From: JADZAI01 sp964390465
GTDB taxonomy: Bacteria; Pseudomonadota; Alphaproteobacteria; Micropepsales; Micropepsaceae
DNA length: 64,000 bases
Assembly: GCA_964390465.1 (NCBI GenBank)
Contig: CAYMIJ010000010.1
Location: 45,895-109,894, forward strand
Reading direction: 5' to 3'
Position numbers and translations under genes: made by a program. The notes beneath the pieces are model-generated. The model did no database searches. It saw only the letters and a program-made list of their open reading frames with translations, and was not told the origin of the DNA. Positions 8,092 to 15,694 of this stretch are shown piece after piece (within the stretch, counting starts at the first letter, position 1; each line of letters opens with the position of its first letter).

Positions 8092-9267
8092 CTACCTGCT
8101 GAGTTCACGCATCGCCCGCTCAAGCCCTTCAAGGGTGAGCGGGAACATGCGTTCGTTGATGAGCTGTTTTACCAACTGGATCGAAGGCGTGTATTCCCAG
8201 TGCTTTTCAGCCACCGGGTTCAACCAGATGAGATGCGGGTAGATCTCGGCCACACGCTGCACCCACGTTGCGCCCGCTTCTTCGTTCCAGTGTTCGACAC
8301 TGCCGCCGGGATAGGTGATCTCATAGGGGCTCATCGTGGCATCGCCGACAAAGACGATCTTGTAATCATTGCCGAACTTGTGAAGCACGTCCCAGGTCCG
8401 CGTCTTTTCGTTGTGACGGCGGCGATTGTCCTTCCACACGCTCTCATAGAGGCAGTTGTGGAAGTAATAGAACTCCATGTGCTTGAACTCGGTCTTGGCC
8501 GCCGAGAACAGCTCCTCACACAGCTTGATATAGCTGTCCATCGAGCCGCCAATGTCGAAGAAGATCAGCACCTTCACGGTGTTGCGCCGTTCGGGCACCA
8601 GCTTGAGATCCAGATAGCCCTTGTTCGCCGTGTTCTGGATGGTGCCGGGCATATCCAGCTCGGTTTCCGCACCCTGCCGCGCCCATTTGCGCAGGCGGCG
8701 CAGCGCCACCTTGATGTTGCGGGTGCCTAGCTCAACCTGATCGTCGAGGTTCTTGTATTCGCGCTTGTCCCACACCTTCACGGCCTTGCCATGACGGCCT
8801 TTATCCTGACCGATGCGGACGCCTTCCGGGTTGTAGCCGTTATTGCCGAACGGCGAGGTGCCGCCCGAACCGATCATCTTGTTGCCGCCCTCGTGGCGCT
8901 TCTTCTGTTCCTCAAGGCGCTTCTGCAGCTCCTCCATCAGCTTTTCCCAGCCGCCGAGCGCTTCGATCTGTTTCTTCTCCTCCTCGGACAGAAACTTCTC
9001 GGTGAGGGCTTTCAACCAGTCTTCCGGGATCTGGGCGATCTCGCTGGGTTCAAGATTTTCCAGCCCCTTGAAAGCGTGGCCGAATACCCGGTCGAACTTG
9101 TCGAGATTGCGCTCGTCCTTCACCAGCACTGTGCGGGCAAGGACGTAGAATTCATCGATCTTCATGTCGATGACGTTGGCCTGCATGGCCTCCATCAACG
9201 CCAGATATTCCTTCAGCGTGACGGGCACTCTGGCAGCGCGCAGCTCGTCAAAGAAGTTGAAGAACAT
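8092..9267 (-). CDS. CoxE-like VWA-domain protein (MoxR partner)
   Basis: A 391-residue soluble protein with a helical N-terminal region, a charged Lys/Glu segment (about 95-130) and a C-terminal von Willebrand A domain. The metal-ion site is FDIGGSM at about residues 237-243, the DxGxS variant normal for the CoxE/VWA-containing family. These proteins are usually encoded next to a MoxR AAA+ ATPase and together mature or insert cofactors in protein complexes. Here the ATPase is at 2758-3603, with the kinases inserted between. It is the first gene of the minus-strand unit with the secreted protein at 7543. The target complex is unknown; no carbon monoxide dehydrogenase genes are nearby. Confidence 0.83.
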   Translation of the reverse strand: MFFNFFDELRAARVPVTLKEYLALMEAMQANVIDMKIDEFYVLARTVLVKDERNLDKFDRVFGHAFKGLENLEPSEIAQIPEDWLKALTEKFLSEEEKKQIEALGGWEKLMEELQKRLEEQKKRHEGGNKMIGSGGTSPFGNNGYNPEGVRIGQDKGRHGKAVKVWDKREYKNLDDQVELGTRNIKVALRRLRKWARQGAETELDMPGTIQNTANKGYLDLKLVPERRNTVKVLIFFDIGGSMDSYIKLCEELFSAAKTEFKHMEFYYFHNCLYESVWKDNRRRHNEKTRTWDVLHKFGNDYKIVFVGDATMSPYEITYPGGSVEHWNEEAGATWVQRVAEIYPHLIWLNPVAEKHWEYTPSIQLVKQLINERMFPLTLEGLERAMRELSR

Positions 9268-9533
9268 GGGGTAGCCTCAAATTGCGTTGGCCAAGCCTAA
9301 CCCGGCAGGCGGCGATAGGGAAATCCTGCCACGAAACGAAATTGCGCGAGCGCGATATATTATATGTTCGTTTGTCATAAGGAGATGGGTCCCCCCCCTC
9401 CCCTCTGCCTTGGGCTGACCTTCAGTCACCTTATTCTGTCCGACATCTCTTTTTCTGACCAACCCTTCAGACAAGACGAATAGCCCTTGTGCGGATATAG
9501 GAAGATATTCCGCAATTGCAAGGTGAGGATCAG

Positions 9534-9656
9534 ATGCAGGCCAAGAAGCCCCGTTGCGATGTGTGGCAAACAGGTTATCGTTTCATGACGGATTTGGGGC
9601 AGATGATTCACAGTTGCGAAACGCCTGTGTGTTCCGCTTGTGATACTCGCGTTTGA
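9534..9656 (+). CDS. Predicted 40-residue small protein with a C-x4-C-x2-C cluster
   Basis: A short reading frame in the gap between the VWA gene and the gene at 9696. ATG at 9534 follows GGTGAGGATCAG, a good Shine-Dalgarno spacing, and runs 40 codons to TGA at 9654-9656. Cysteines are at residues 8, 28, 33 and 36, the last three as CETPVCSAC, with His26 near by, so the tail could bind a metal such as zinc. The next gene starts 39 bases downstream and may be co-transcribed. Nothing else supports it; its function is unknown, and it could be chance despite the good ribosome site. Confidence 0.45.
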   Translation: MQAKKPRCDVWQTGYRFMTDLGQMIHSCETPVCSACDTRV

Positions 9657-9695
9657 TCTGTCTGGCGGGCGGCGTGTGCGACCCGAGGGGGCACG

Positions 9696-9941
9696 ATGGT
9701 TGATTTTCTGGTTGAGAGCGCCGTGCTGGCGGCCACTGCCCAGCAGGTGATCGCGTTGAGACTGTTCAAGCTGTCGCAAGGCGGCATGGCGGCGCAGCAC
9801 GAAGCACACCGCATGGTGGCCGAGAAAATCGACGCTGCCGGTGAGGCCATGTTCGATCTGGCGACAGGTGGTTCAGCCCACAGCGTTATGCGATCCTATC
9901 AGCGCCGGGTAAGCGCCAATATTTCGCGTCTGAGCCGGTAA
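9696..9941 (+). CDS. Small conserved alphaproteobacterial protein
   Basis: An 81-residue, mostly helical cytoplasmic protein. Its pattern (an early AQQVIALRLFKL, then RMVAEKIDAAGEAM and a basic C-terminal RSYQRRVSANISRLS) resembles a small family widespread in alphaproteobacteria, in which a helix ending in RMV-EK precedes a basic tail with an N-x-RRL-like end. The function of that family is not established to my knowledge. A GAGGGGG precedes the ATG at 9696. The 40-residue frame just upstream may belong to the same transcript. Confidence 0.6.
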   Translation: MVDFLVESAVLAATAQQVIALRLFKLSQGGMAAQHEAHRMVAEKIDAAGEAMFDLATGGSAHSVMRSYQRRVSANISRLSR

Positions 9942-10093
9942 CGGCTGCGGGCTTTTCGCGCCCTCCTCACATCAAGGCGTGGATGGCCGGGCCCAGTGCT
10001 GGCGAGCCTGCGCGCGCAGACTTCGCGGCTCCCCCTCCGCCCCTGTGAGGCACCTCGCCCGTGAACAAGGGAGGAAAGAGGGTCGTGCTGCGG

Positions 10094-10717
10094 TCAGGCC
10101 GCCTTCACCGCGCGGCCCCAGGAGTTGAAACCCGCAAAGCGCGGGGTGTTTTCCAGATAGGCCTGTTCCAGACTTTCCAGCCGGAAGCCACCAGCCTTCA
10201 GCATATCGGGGATCGGGCGGCAGAGATGGCAGCCACCCACCATGCGCTTCCAGAACGGTTCCAGCCGTGCCTGCGTGCGCGCCACCTTCGCATCGGGCGC
10301 AAGGCCGTGTTCGCAGAAATAAAGCGACGCGTCCGGCTTCATCACGCGCGCTATGGCGGTGAGGGCGCGTGGCACATCGGGGATGGTGCAGAGCGTATAG
10401 GTGATGACCACACTGTCGGCGATGTGCGCAGGCAGGTCGATCTCCTCAGCCTTCAGGCCGGTGAAATCGACGGCGATGCCCGCCGCTGACGCGCGTTTCG
10501 CGGCCCGCTTGCGCAAAGCCGGGTGCGGCTCAAGCCCGATCAGCCGCGTCACCTTTGTCCTGTCGTAGAAAGGCAGATTGTGCCCTGCCCCCATGCCGAT
10601 CTCCAGCACCGTGCCATGCGCCTGTGGCACGATCTTCTGACGCTGCGCGGTGAACGCCTTGCCGCCCATCGCGGCGTTCAGCAGAGGTGGCAGGATGAAA
10701 CGGTCGTAAAGGCCCAT
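10094..10717 (-). CDS. Class I SAM-dependent methyltransferase (METTL7-like)
   Basis: A 207-residue methyltransferase. The SAM-binding motif I is LEIGMGAGHNLPFYD (about residues 38-52), followed by the acidic LIGLEPHPALRKRA and the later CEHGLAPD and FWKRMVGGCHLCRPIPDML phrases. The last two are typical of the bacterial relatives of METTL7-type thiol methyltransferases, often annotated as UbiE/phosphatidylethanolamine methyltransferase-like. The substrate cannot be read from sequence. The gene stands alone, divergent from the lipoprotein at 10820. Confidence 0.72.
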   Translation of the reverse strand: MGLYDRFILPPLLNAAMGGKAFTAQRQKIVPQAHGTVLEIGMGAGHNLPFYDRTKVTRLIGLEPHPALRKRAAKRASAAGIAVDFTGLKAEEIDLPAHIADSVVITYTLCTIPDVPRALTAIARVMKPDASLYFCEHGLAPDAKVARTQARLEPFWKRMVGGCHLCRPIPDMLKAGGFRLESLEQAYLENTPRFAGFNSWGRAVKAA

Positions 10718-10819
10718 GGCGGTCTCCTGCTGTCACAATGCGTTACGCCGCCGGATTTGAAAATCGTTCATTGATCATTCAACTTGATAGGGGCAAGATT
10801 GCGAAAACAGGGGACCAGA

Positions 10820-11242
10820 ATGAACCGCGTGATCAAAGCCATCTGCCTATTTCTGGGTCTTGCTGCGCTGGCAGCGTGCGGACCCGTCTATGACACCGAA
10901 TACACCTATCATCCGCCCGCCGGTGCGCGCGGACAGGCCTGCACGGCGTCTTGCGATGCCGACCGCACGGGGTGTTCCTATGAGTGCCGCCGCGAGTCGC
11001 AGGATTGCGAAAATGAAAAGCGCATGATCGCCGAGCGCGAATACAACCGTTATGCCAACTGGCGCCGCAGCCAGAATCTGGCGGTCGACAAATCGGTTTA
11101 CGATTTCACGCCGTCTTATTCCTGCCCGTGGGAAAGCGAATGCACCGATGTGTGCGAGGCAAACTATCGCGCCTGTTTCACATCGTGCGGCGGACGCATT
11201 GATGCCAAGCAGGTCTGCGTGATGGGCTGCGAGAAGAAGTAG
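10820..11242 (+). CDS. Cysteine-rich lipoprotein with repeated CX3C motifs
   Basis: A 140-residue predicted lipoprotein. A signal peptide (CLFLGLAALAAC) ends in a lipobox with Cys22 as the lipidated residue. The mature protein carries twelve further cysteines in two clusters: C-x3-C-x6-C-x3-C-x6-C near residues 36-58, and a second cluster around residues 94-137 with three CX3C pairs. The spacing suggests several disulfides in a helical hairpin fold in the periplasm or outer membrane. I recognise no named family. The ATG at 10820 is preceded by AGGGG, which makes it preferable to an upstream in-frame start at 10784. Confidence 0.7.
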   Translation: MNRVIKAICLFLGLAALAACGPVYDTEYTYHPPAGARGQACTASCDADRTGCSYECRRESQDCENEKRMIAEREYNRYANWRRSQNLAVDKSVYDFTPSYSCPWESECTDVCEANYRACFTSCGGRIDAKQVCVMGCEKK

Positions 11243-11245
11243 GCT

Positions 11246-11560
11246 TCACCAGCCCTTGCCGCCAGAATCCTTTGACGGCGGGTGATCGGGATGCGTGGCG
11301 GCGAATTGCGCCGCCGCCTGTGGCGAGGCGGGGGTTTGATACTTCGCCTTCCAGTCAGCATAGGGCATGCCATAAACAGCCTCGCGCCCCTGATCCTTGC
11401 CGATGCCTGCTGCTTCGGCGAACCAGTCGCCCAGACAGTTGCGGCAGAACCCGGCAAGGTTCATCAGGTCGATGTTCTGCACATCCGTTCGCTCGCGCAG
11501 ATGCTGCGTGAGGCGGCGAAAGGCGGCGGCTTCGGCTTCAATGCGGGTCTTGTCGTCCAT
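11246..11560 (-). CDS. DUF1244 family protein
   Basis: A 104-residue protein matching the DUF1244 family of proteobacteria: an N-terminal helix with FRRLTQHLRERTDVQNIDLMN, the conserved GFCRNCLGDWF and a following EAVYGMPYADWKAKYQ. The family is cytoplasmic and of unknown function; the two cysteines in FCRNC are its hallmark. The C-terminal 30 residues are low in complexity. It lies 9 bases downstream of the N-formylglutamate amidohydrolase gene on the same strand and is probably co-transcribed with it, an arrangement that recurs in alphaproteobacteria. Confidence 0.85.
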   Translation of the reverse strand: MDDKTRIEAEAAAFRRLTQHLRERTDVQNIDLMNLAGFCRNCLGDWFAEAAGIGKDQGREAVYGMPYADWKAKYQTPASPQAAAQFAATHPDHPPSKDSGGKGW

Positions 11561-11569
11561 GGCCCAAGA

Positions 11570-12328
11570 CTAAACGCTTTCATCCATTCGCGCGAGAGCC
11601 TTGGTGAGAACGCGCGTCAGCATGGCCGCCATTGCGGTGATGCCCGCCGGATCAGCGATGAGATCCTGCCGTATCTCGATGAGCGCATGGGCGAGCCCGC
11701 GCGAAGTGCCGTGCTGCCATAAGGTGTCGCCCAGAAGCGCCCCGTGATAGGGTTCGTTATCGCCAATGGTGAGGCCGGGTTCAGCCCGCAGCGTATCGAG
11801 CAGTGGCTGGGCAAGGCGCGGATCGCGATCCCATAATATGCTCACATCCCATGGACGCGCCGCGCCTTTCCACACGGGCGTGAAGGAATGGACCGAGACC
11901 AGCACCGGCGTGATGCGTGCGGCAAGGCATGTGTCGATGTGTGCGCCGATGGCAGCATGATAGGGCGCATGCCAGCGGCCAATACGGCGGGCGATCTCAG
12001 TTTCAGCGGCGTGCGCATTGCCGGGGATGATCGCGCCATCTGATAGTTTCATCACGATGGTCGGATCATCAGAGCCACGGTTGAGATCAATCACCAGCCT
12101 TGACCAGCGGCCCAGAATGGCCGGTGCATCAAACACCGAAGCCAGCGCGCGGGTGACATCTGCCGCGCCGATGTCATAGGCGATGTGGCGGGTGAACTGT
12201 TCGGCAGGCAGACCAAGATCGCCAAGATCACCCGGCACCGCATGGGCGGCATGATCGCACAGGAAAATGAGACGCGCGGTCTCAGCGCCCGGCACCCAGA
12301 TATGCGAGTCAAAAACATGGTCCGCCAT
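11570..12328 (-). CDS. N-formylglutamate amidohydrolase family protein (copy 1)
   Basis: A 252-residue member of the N-formylglutamate amidohydrolase family, which hydrolyses N-formyl-glutamate or related N-acyl amino acids with a bound zinc. Visible features are the N-terminal FLCDHAAHAVPGDLGDLG, DIGAADVTRALA, the LVIDLNRG motif and LVSVHSFTPVWKG. It is shorter than the second family member in this window (33256-34140), and the two are clearly different subfamilies. No other hut genes are nearby, so a role in histidine degradation is not supported by context. DUF1244 follows it directly. Confidence 0.78.
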   Translation of the reverse strand: MADHVFDSHIWVPGAETARLIFLCDHAAHAVPGDLGDLGLPAEQFTRHIAYDIGAADVTRALASVFDAPAILGRWSRLVIDLNRGSDDPTIVMKLSDGAIIPGNAHAAETEIARRIGRWHAPYHAAIGAHIDTCLAARITPVLVSVHSFTPVWKGAARPWDVSILWDRDPRLAQPLLDTLRAEPGLTIGDNEPYHGALLGDTLWQHGTSRGLAHALIEIRQDLIADPAGITAMAAMLTRVLTKALARMDESV

Positions 12329-12374
12329 GGCACCCGATTAGTCCGTGACGCGCGGCTGGGCTAGCGTGTTGTGC

Positions 12375-13637
12375 ATGGATGAAAGTGAGTCCTTTCGGGC
12401 CGAGCTGCGCCAGATCTTCAGCGCGGCGCTGGCTGGTGCCGATGCTGGCGCTGCGGTGGCACGCGCGCTGCCCGCCAAATCATTGGGCCGGGTGTTTGTG
12501 GTGGGTGCAGGCAAGGCGGCCGCAGCAATGGCTGAGGCGGTTGAGCGCACCTGGGGTCCGCAGCAGGGGCTTGTGGTCACCCAACAAGGCTATGGCCGCG
12601 CGCTGGCATCGGTGCGCTGCATCGAGGCGAGCCATCCTTTGCCCGGTCTTGAAGCACAGGCCGCCGCCGCAGAAGTGTTGCTGCGCGCCGCGATGATGGA
12701 AGCCGATGAGACGCTGCTGGTGCTGCTGTCAGGTGGTGGTTCCGCGCTGTGGCCTGCGCCGCATCGCGGCTTGTCGCTGGAGGCCAAGCGCGCGCTGACC
12801 ACCGCGCTGCTGAAGTCGGGCGCGACAATTGCCGAAATCAACACCGTGCGCCGGCATCTGTCGCGCATCAAAGGGGGTGGGCTGGCGCGCGCCTGCAAGA
12901 CCGGACGCGTCATCGCGCTGGCGGTGAGCGATGTGCCGGGCGATGACCCGGCGGTGATTGCCTCTGGCCCGGTCAGTGCGGATGCGACGACCCAGGCGGA
13001 TGCGCTGGCCATTCTGTCTCGCTATGGCATTGAACCCGGCGCTGAGGCGCGCATCATTCTGACGCATGCTGATCTGGAAACGGCCAAACCGGGCGCGCCG
13101 TGTTTTGCGCGGGTGGATTATCGCATCGTACTACGCCCTGCTGAGGTTCTGGAGGCGGCTGCACATCAGGCGCGCACTTTGGGCTATGAGCCGGTGATGC
13201 TCGGCGATGCCATCGAGGGCGAAGCGCAAAGCATCGGTGCGGCCCATGCACAGACAGCCCTTGCGCGGCAGACTGAAGGCCGCCGCATCGCGCTGATTTC
13301 AGGTGGGGAACTGACCGTGACGATCAAGGGCGACGGGATGGGCGGGCCAAACCACGAATATGCGCTCGGTGCTGCGCTGGCCCTGCAAGGTGCAAAGGCC
13401 ATCGCCGTGCTGGCTGCCGACAGTGACGGGCAGGATGGCGCACCGGGCGCGGCTGGCGCTTTCGTTTTTCCCGATACGCTGGCGCGGGCAGCACGGCTGA
13501 ACATGGAAGCGAGCGATTTTCTCAACCGCAATGACAGCGGCGCTTTCTTTTCATCGCTGGGTGACGATATCGTCACTGGACCCACGCATACGAATGTGAA
13601 CGATGTGCGGGTGATATTGATCCGCCCGGAAAGTTGA
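12375..13637 (+). CDS. Glycerate 2-kinase (MOFRL family)
   Basis: A 420-residue kinase of the GckA/TtuD type that phosphorylates glycerate, giving 2-phosphoglycerate. The N-terminal DUF4147-type domain has VFVVGAGKAAAAMAEA and LLVLLSGGGSALWPAP, then NTVRRHLSRIKGGGLA; the C-terminal MOFRL domain has ISGGELTVTIKGDGMGGPNHEYAL and DSDGQDG. Its stop is three bases from the GTG start of pyruvate kinase, so the pair forms an operon linking glycerate to lower glycolysis (enolase being elsewhere). I prefer the ATG at 12375 to an upstream GTG at 12345; no strong ribosome site marks either. Confidence 0.88.
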   Translation: MDESESFRAELRQIFSAALAGADAGAAVARALPAKSLGRVFVVGAGKAAAAMAEAVERTWGPQQGLVVTQQGYGRALASVRCIEASHPLPGLEAQAAAAEVLLRAAMMEADETLLVLLSGGGSALWPAPHRGLSLEAKRALTTALLKSGATIAEINTVRRHLSRIKGGGLARACKTGRVIALAVSDVPGDDPAVIASGPVSADATTQADALAILSRYGIEPGAEARIILTHADLETAKPGAPCFARVDYRIVLRPAEVLEAAAHQARTLGYEPVMLGDAIEGEAQSIGAAHAQTALARQTEGRRIALISGGELTVTIKGDGMGGPNHEYALGAALALQGAKAIAVLAADSDGQDGAPGAAGAFVFPDTLARAARLNMEASDFLNRNDSGAFFSSLGDDIVTGPTHTNVNDVRVILIRPES

Positions 13638-13640
13638 GTC

Positions 13641-15068
13641 GTGCGCCGTAACCGCAACATCAAGATTCTCGCAACACTGGGGCCTGCCTCGTCGTCGCAG
13701 GAACAGATCGCCGCTCTGTTTCAGGCGGGCGCGGATGTCTTCCGCATCAATATGAGTCACACCAAGCACGATCTGCTGCGCGAACTGGTGACGCGGGTGC
13801 GCGCGGTGGAAGAAGAAACCGGACGGCCCATCGGCATTCTGGCCGATCTGCAGGGGCCGAAGCTGCGTGTCGGCGCCTTTGCCAGCGGCCCGGTGATGCT
13901 GGTCGCCGGGCAGAGCTTTCACCTGTCGCTCAATCCCATTCCCGGCGATGAGACCGGCGTGACCCTGCCCCACAAGGAAATCCTTGAGGCGCTGAAGCCC
14001 GGCGCGCGGCTGTTGCTGGATGATGGCCGCATCGCCCTGCGCGTGACCGAAGCGAGCCCCGGCTTTGCCAACACGATTGTCGAGATCGGCGGAAAATTGT
14101 CGGATCGCAAGGGCGTCAACGTGCCCGATACACCGCTCGCCATTCCAGCGTTGACTGAAAAGGATCGCGCCGATCTTTCCGCCGCCGTCGAGGCGGGCGT
14201 GGACTGGATCGCGCTTTCATTCGTGCAGAATGCCGCTGACGTCGCCGAGGCCAAGAAGCTGGTCATGGGGCGCGCGGGTGTGATGGCCAAGATCGAAAAG
14301 CCGCAGGCAGTCGCCCAGCTCGATGCCATTCTGGAGATCGCGGACGGCATCATGATCGCGCGCGGTGATCTGGGCGTGGAGCTGCCGCTGGAAGACGTGC
14401 CGGGCCGCCAGAAGCAGATCAACCGCGCTGCGCGCCGGGCGGGCAAGCCGGTGGTCGTCGCCACGCAGATGCTGGAATCGATGATCGAGAAACCGGCCCC
14501 CACCCGCGCCGAAGTGTCTGACGTTGCAACGGCGGTGTTCGAAGGTGCGGACGCCGTGATGCTGTCGGCGGAAAGTGCGGCAGGGGCCTGGCCGGTGGAG
14601 GCCGTCACCACCATGAACCGTGTCGCCGAGCGGGTGGAGGGTGAAGCCTTCTATCGTTCCATCGTCGATGCCCAGCGCGCCGAACCGGAAGCCACCGTCT
14701 CGGACGCGATCATGGCGGCGGCGCACCAGATCGCTGAGACGCTGAATGTCGCGGCCATCGTCACTTACACCGCATCGGGCACGACCGCGGTGCGCGCCTC
14801 GCGCGAGCGACCCAACGTGCCGGTGCTGGCGCTGTCACCCGTACTGAAGACCGCGCGGCGGCTGGCGATCGCATGGGGCCTGCACTGTCTGCGCGTTGAG
14901 GAAGCGCGCGATCTTGATGGTATTGTGGATCAGGCCTGCAAGATCGCCTGGCGCGAGGGTTTTGCCAAAGCCGGTCAGCGCATCATCGTGATCTGCGGTG
15001 TGCCACTGGGCACGCCCGGCGCCACCAATCTGCTGCGCATCGCCATTGTCGGGCGGATGAGCGACTGA
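13641..15068 (+). CDS. pyk: Pyruvate kinase
   Basis: A 475-residue pyruvate kinase converting phosphoenolpyruvate and ADP to pyruvate and ATP in the cytoplasm. Hallmarks are VFRINMSHTKHD, ILADLQGPKLRVG, the catalytic region VMAKIEKPQAV, metal-binding ARGDLGVELP and VVATQMLESMIEKPAPTRAE followed by the C-terminal domain (YTASGTTAVRASRERP). Length is normal. The start is a GTG three bases after the glycerate kinase stop, consistent with translational coupling. Confidence 0.95.
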   Translation: MRRNRNIKILATLGPASSSQEQIAALFQAGADVFRINMSHTKHDLLRELVTRVRAVEEETGRPIGILADLQGPKLRVGAFASGPVMLVAGQSFHLSLNPIPGDETGVTLPHKEILEALKPGARLLLDDGRIALRVTEASPGFANTIVEIGGKLSDRKGVNVPDTPLAIPALTEKDRADLSAAVEAGVDWIALSFVQNAADVAEAKKLVMGRAGVMAKIEKPQAVAQLDAILEIADGIMIARGDLGVELPLEDVPGRQKQINRAARRAGKPVVVATQMLESMIEKPAPTRAEVSDVATAVFEGADAVMLSAESAAGAWPVEAVTTMNRVAERVEGEAFYRSIVDAQRAEPEATVSDAIMAAAHQIAETLNVAAIVTYTASGTTAVRASRERPNVPVLALSPVLKTARRLAIAWGLHCLRVEEARDLDGIVDQACKIAWREGFAKAGQRIIVICGVPLGTPGATNLLRIAIVGRMSD

Positions 15069-15071
15069 GGG

Positions 15072-15620
15072 TCAGGTCTTGTCGCCTTCGACCTTGCGGC
15101 GGGCTGACTTCACCTTGGTGTCCAGCCCTTCCATCAGCGGATAGATTTTCAGCGCCGCATCATAGGCGGCCAAAGCCGCTTTGTCGTTCTGCATGGATTC
15201 CATCAAGGCACCGAGCGCCAGCAGCGCACCAAAATGACGCGGCTCAAGCGAGAGGGTCCGGCCCAGAGCGGTGATCGCTTCGGCTGTCTTGCCGCGCTGT
15301 TCCTGCACCGTCGCCATGAGATGCCAGCCTTCAGCGTGATCGGGATTGAGCGCCGTTGCCGTTTCAAGCAGCCTGAAAGCTGTTTCCACGTCGTCCGCCA
15401 GCAGCAGAGCCTGCGCGCGCGAGGTCAGCAATTCAGTGGTCGGGCTTTTGGATTCCGCCCAGATCGCCCAGATCTTTTCCTCGATCGGCTTGGCGAGCTG
15501 AGCATCCGTGGCCGCCGCAAGCTGTTCAAACAGCGCAGGCAGGCGCTTGTCGTCCTGCGCCGCCATGGCTGGCAGACAGGCGATCAGGACAAAGGGGGCC
15601 AGCAGACGCAGCATGGTCAT
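15072..15620 (-). CDS. Exported TPR protein
   Basis: A 182-residue protein with a signal peptide (LAPFVLIACLPAMA) and at least three TPR-like units in the mature part (for example TATALNPDHAEGWHLMATVQ and TLSLEPRHFGALLALGALM). The pattern resembles the periplasmic TPR part of cytochrome c biogenesis protein CcmH/CycH, but no ccm genes are nearby, so that name is not justified. It converges on pyruvate kinase with a three-base gap. A general role in protein-protein contact in the periplasm is all that can be inferred. Confidence 0.65.
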   Translation of the reverse strand: MTMLRLLAPFVLIACLPAMAAQDDKRLPALFEQLAAATDAQLAKPIEEKIWAIWAESKSPTTELLTSRAQALLLADDVETAFRLLETATALNPDHAEGWHLMATVQEQRGKTAEAITALGRTLSLEPRHFGALLALGALMESMQNDKAALAAYDAALKIYPLMEGLDTKVKSARRKVEGDKT

Positions 15621-15662
15621 GGCTCTATGCTATGTCTCGGGCGCGATTAAGGCAAAGCCGTG

Positions 15663-15683
15663 GATGCCCGCATGCACGGGCAT
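15663..15683. repeat. Hairpin resembling an interspersed alphaproteobacterial repeat
   Basis: ATGCCCG and CGGGCAT form 7-base arms around a 6-base loop in the gap between the exported TPR gene and the MltB-like gene. Its wording (GTGGATGCCCG...CGGGCATGAC) is like short palindromic elements scattered between genes of many alphaproteobacteria. I see one copy in the window. Confidence 0.4.
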
Positions 15684-15694
15684 GACACTGATTT

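Noticed and set aside
9426..9809. Minus-strand open frame in the 9.3-9.8 kb gap
   Set aside because: No ribosome site or family motif, and it overlaps the better supported plus-strand genes.
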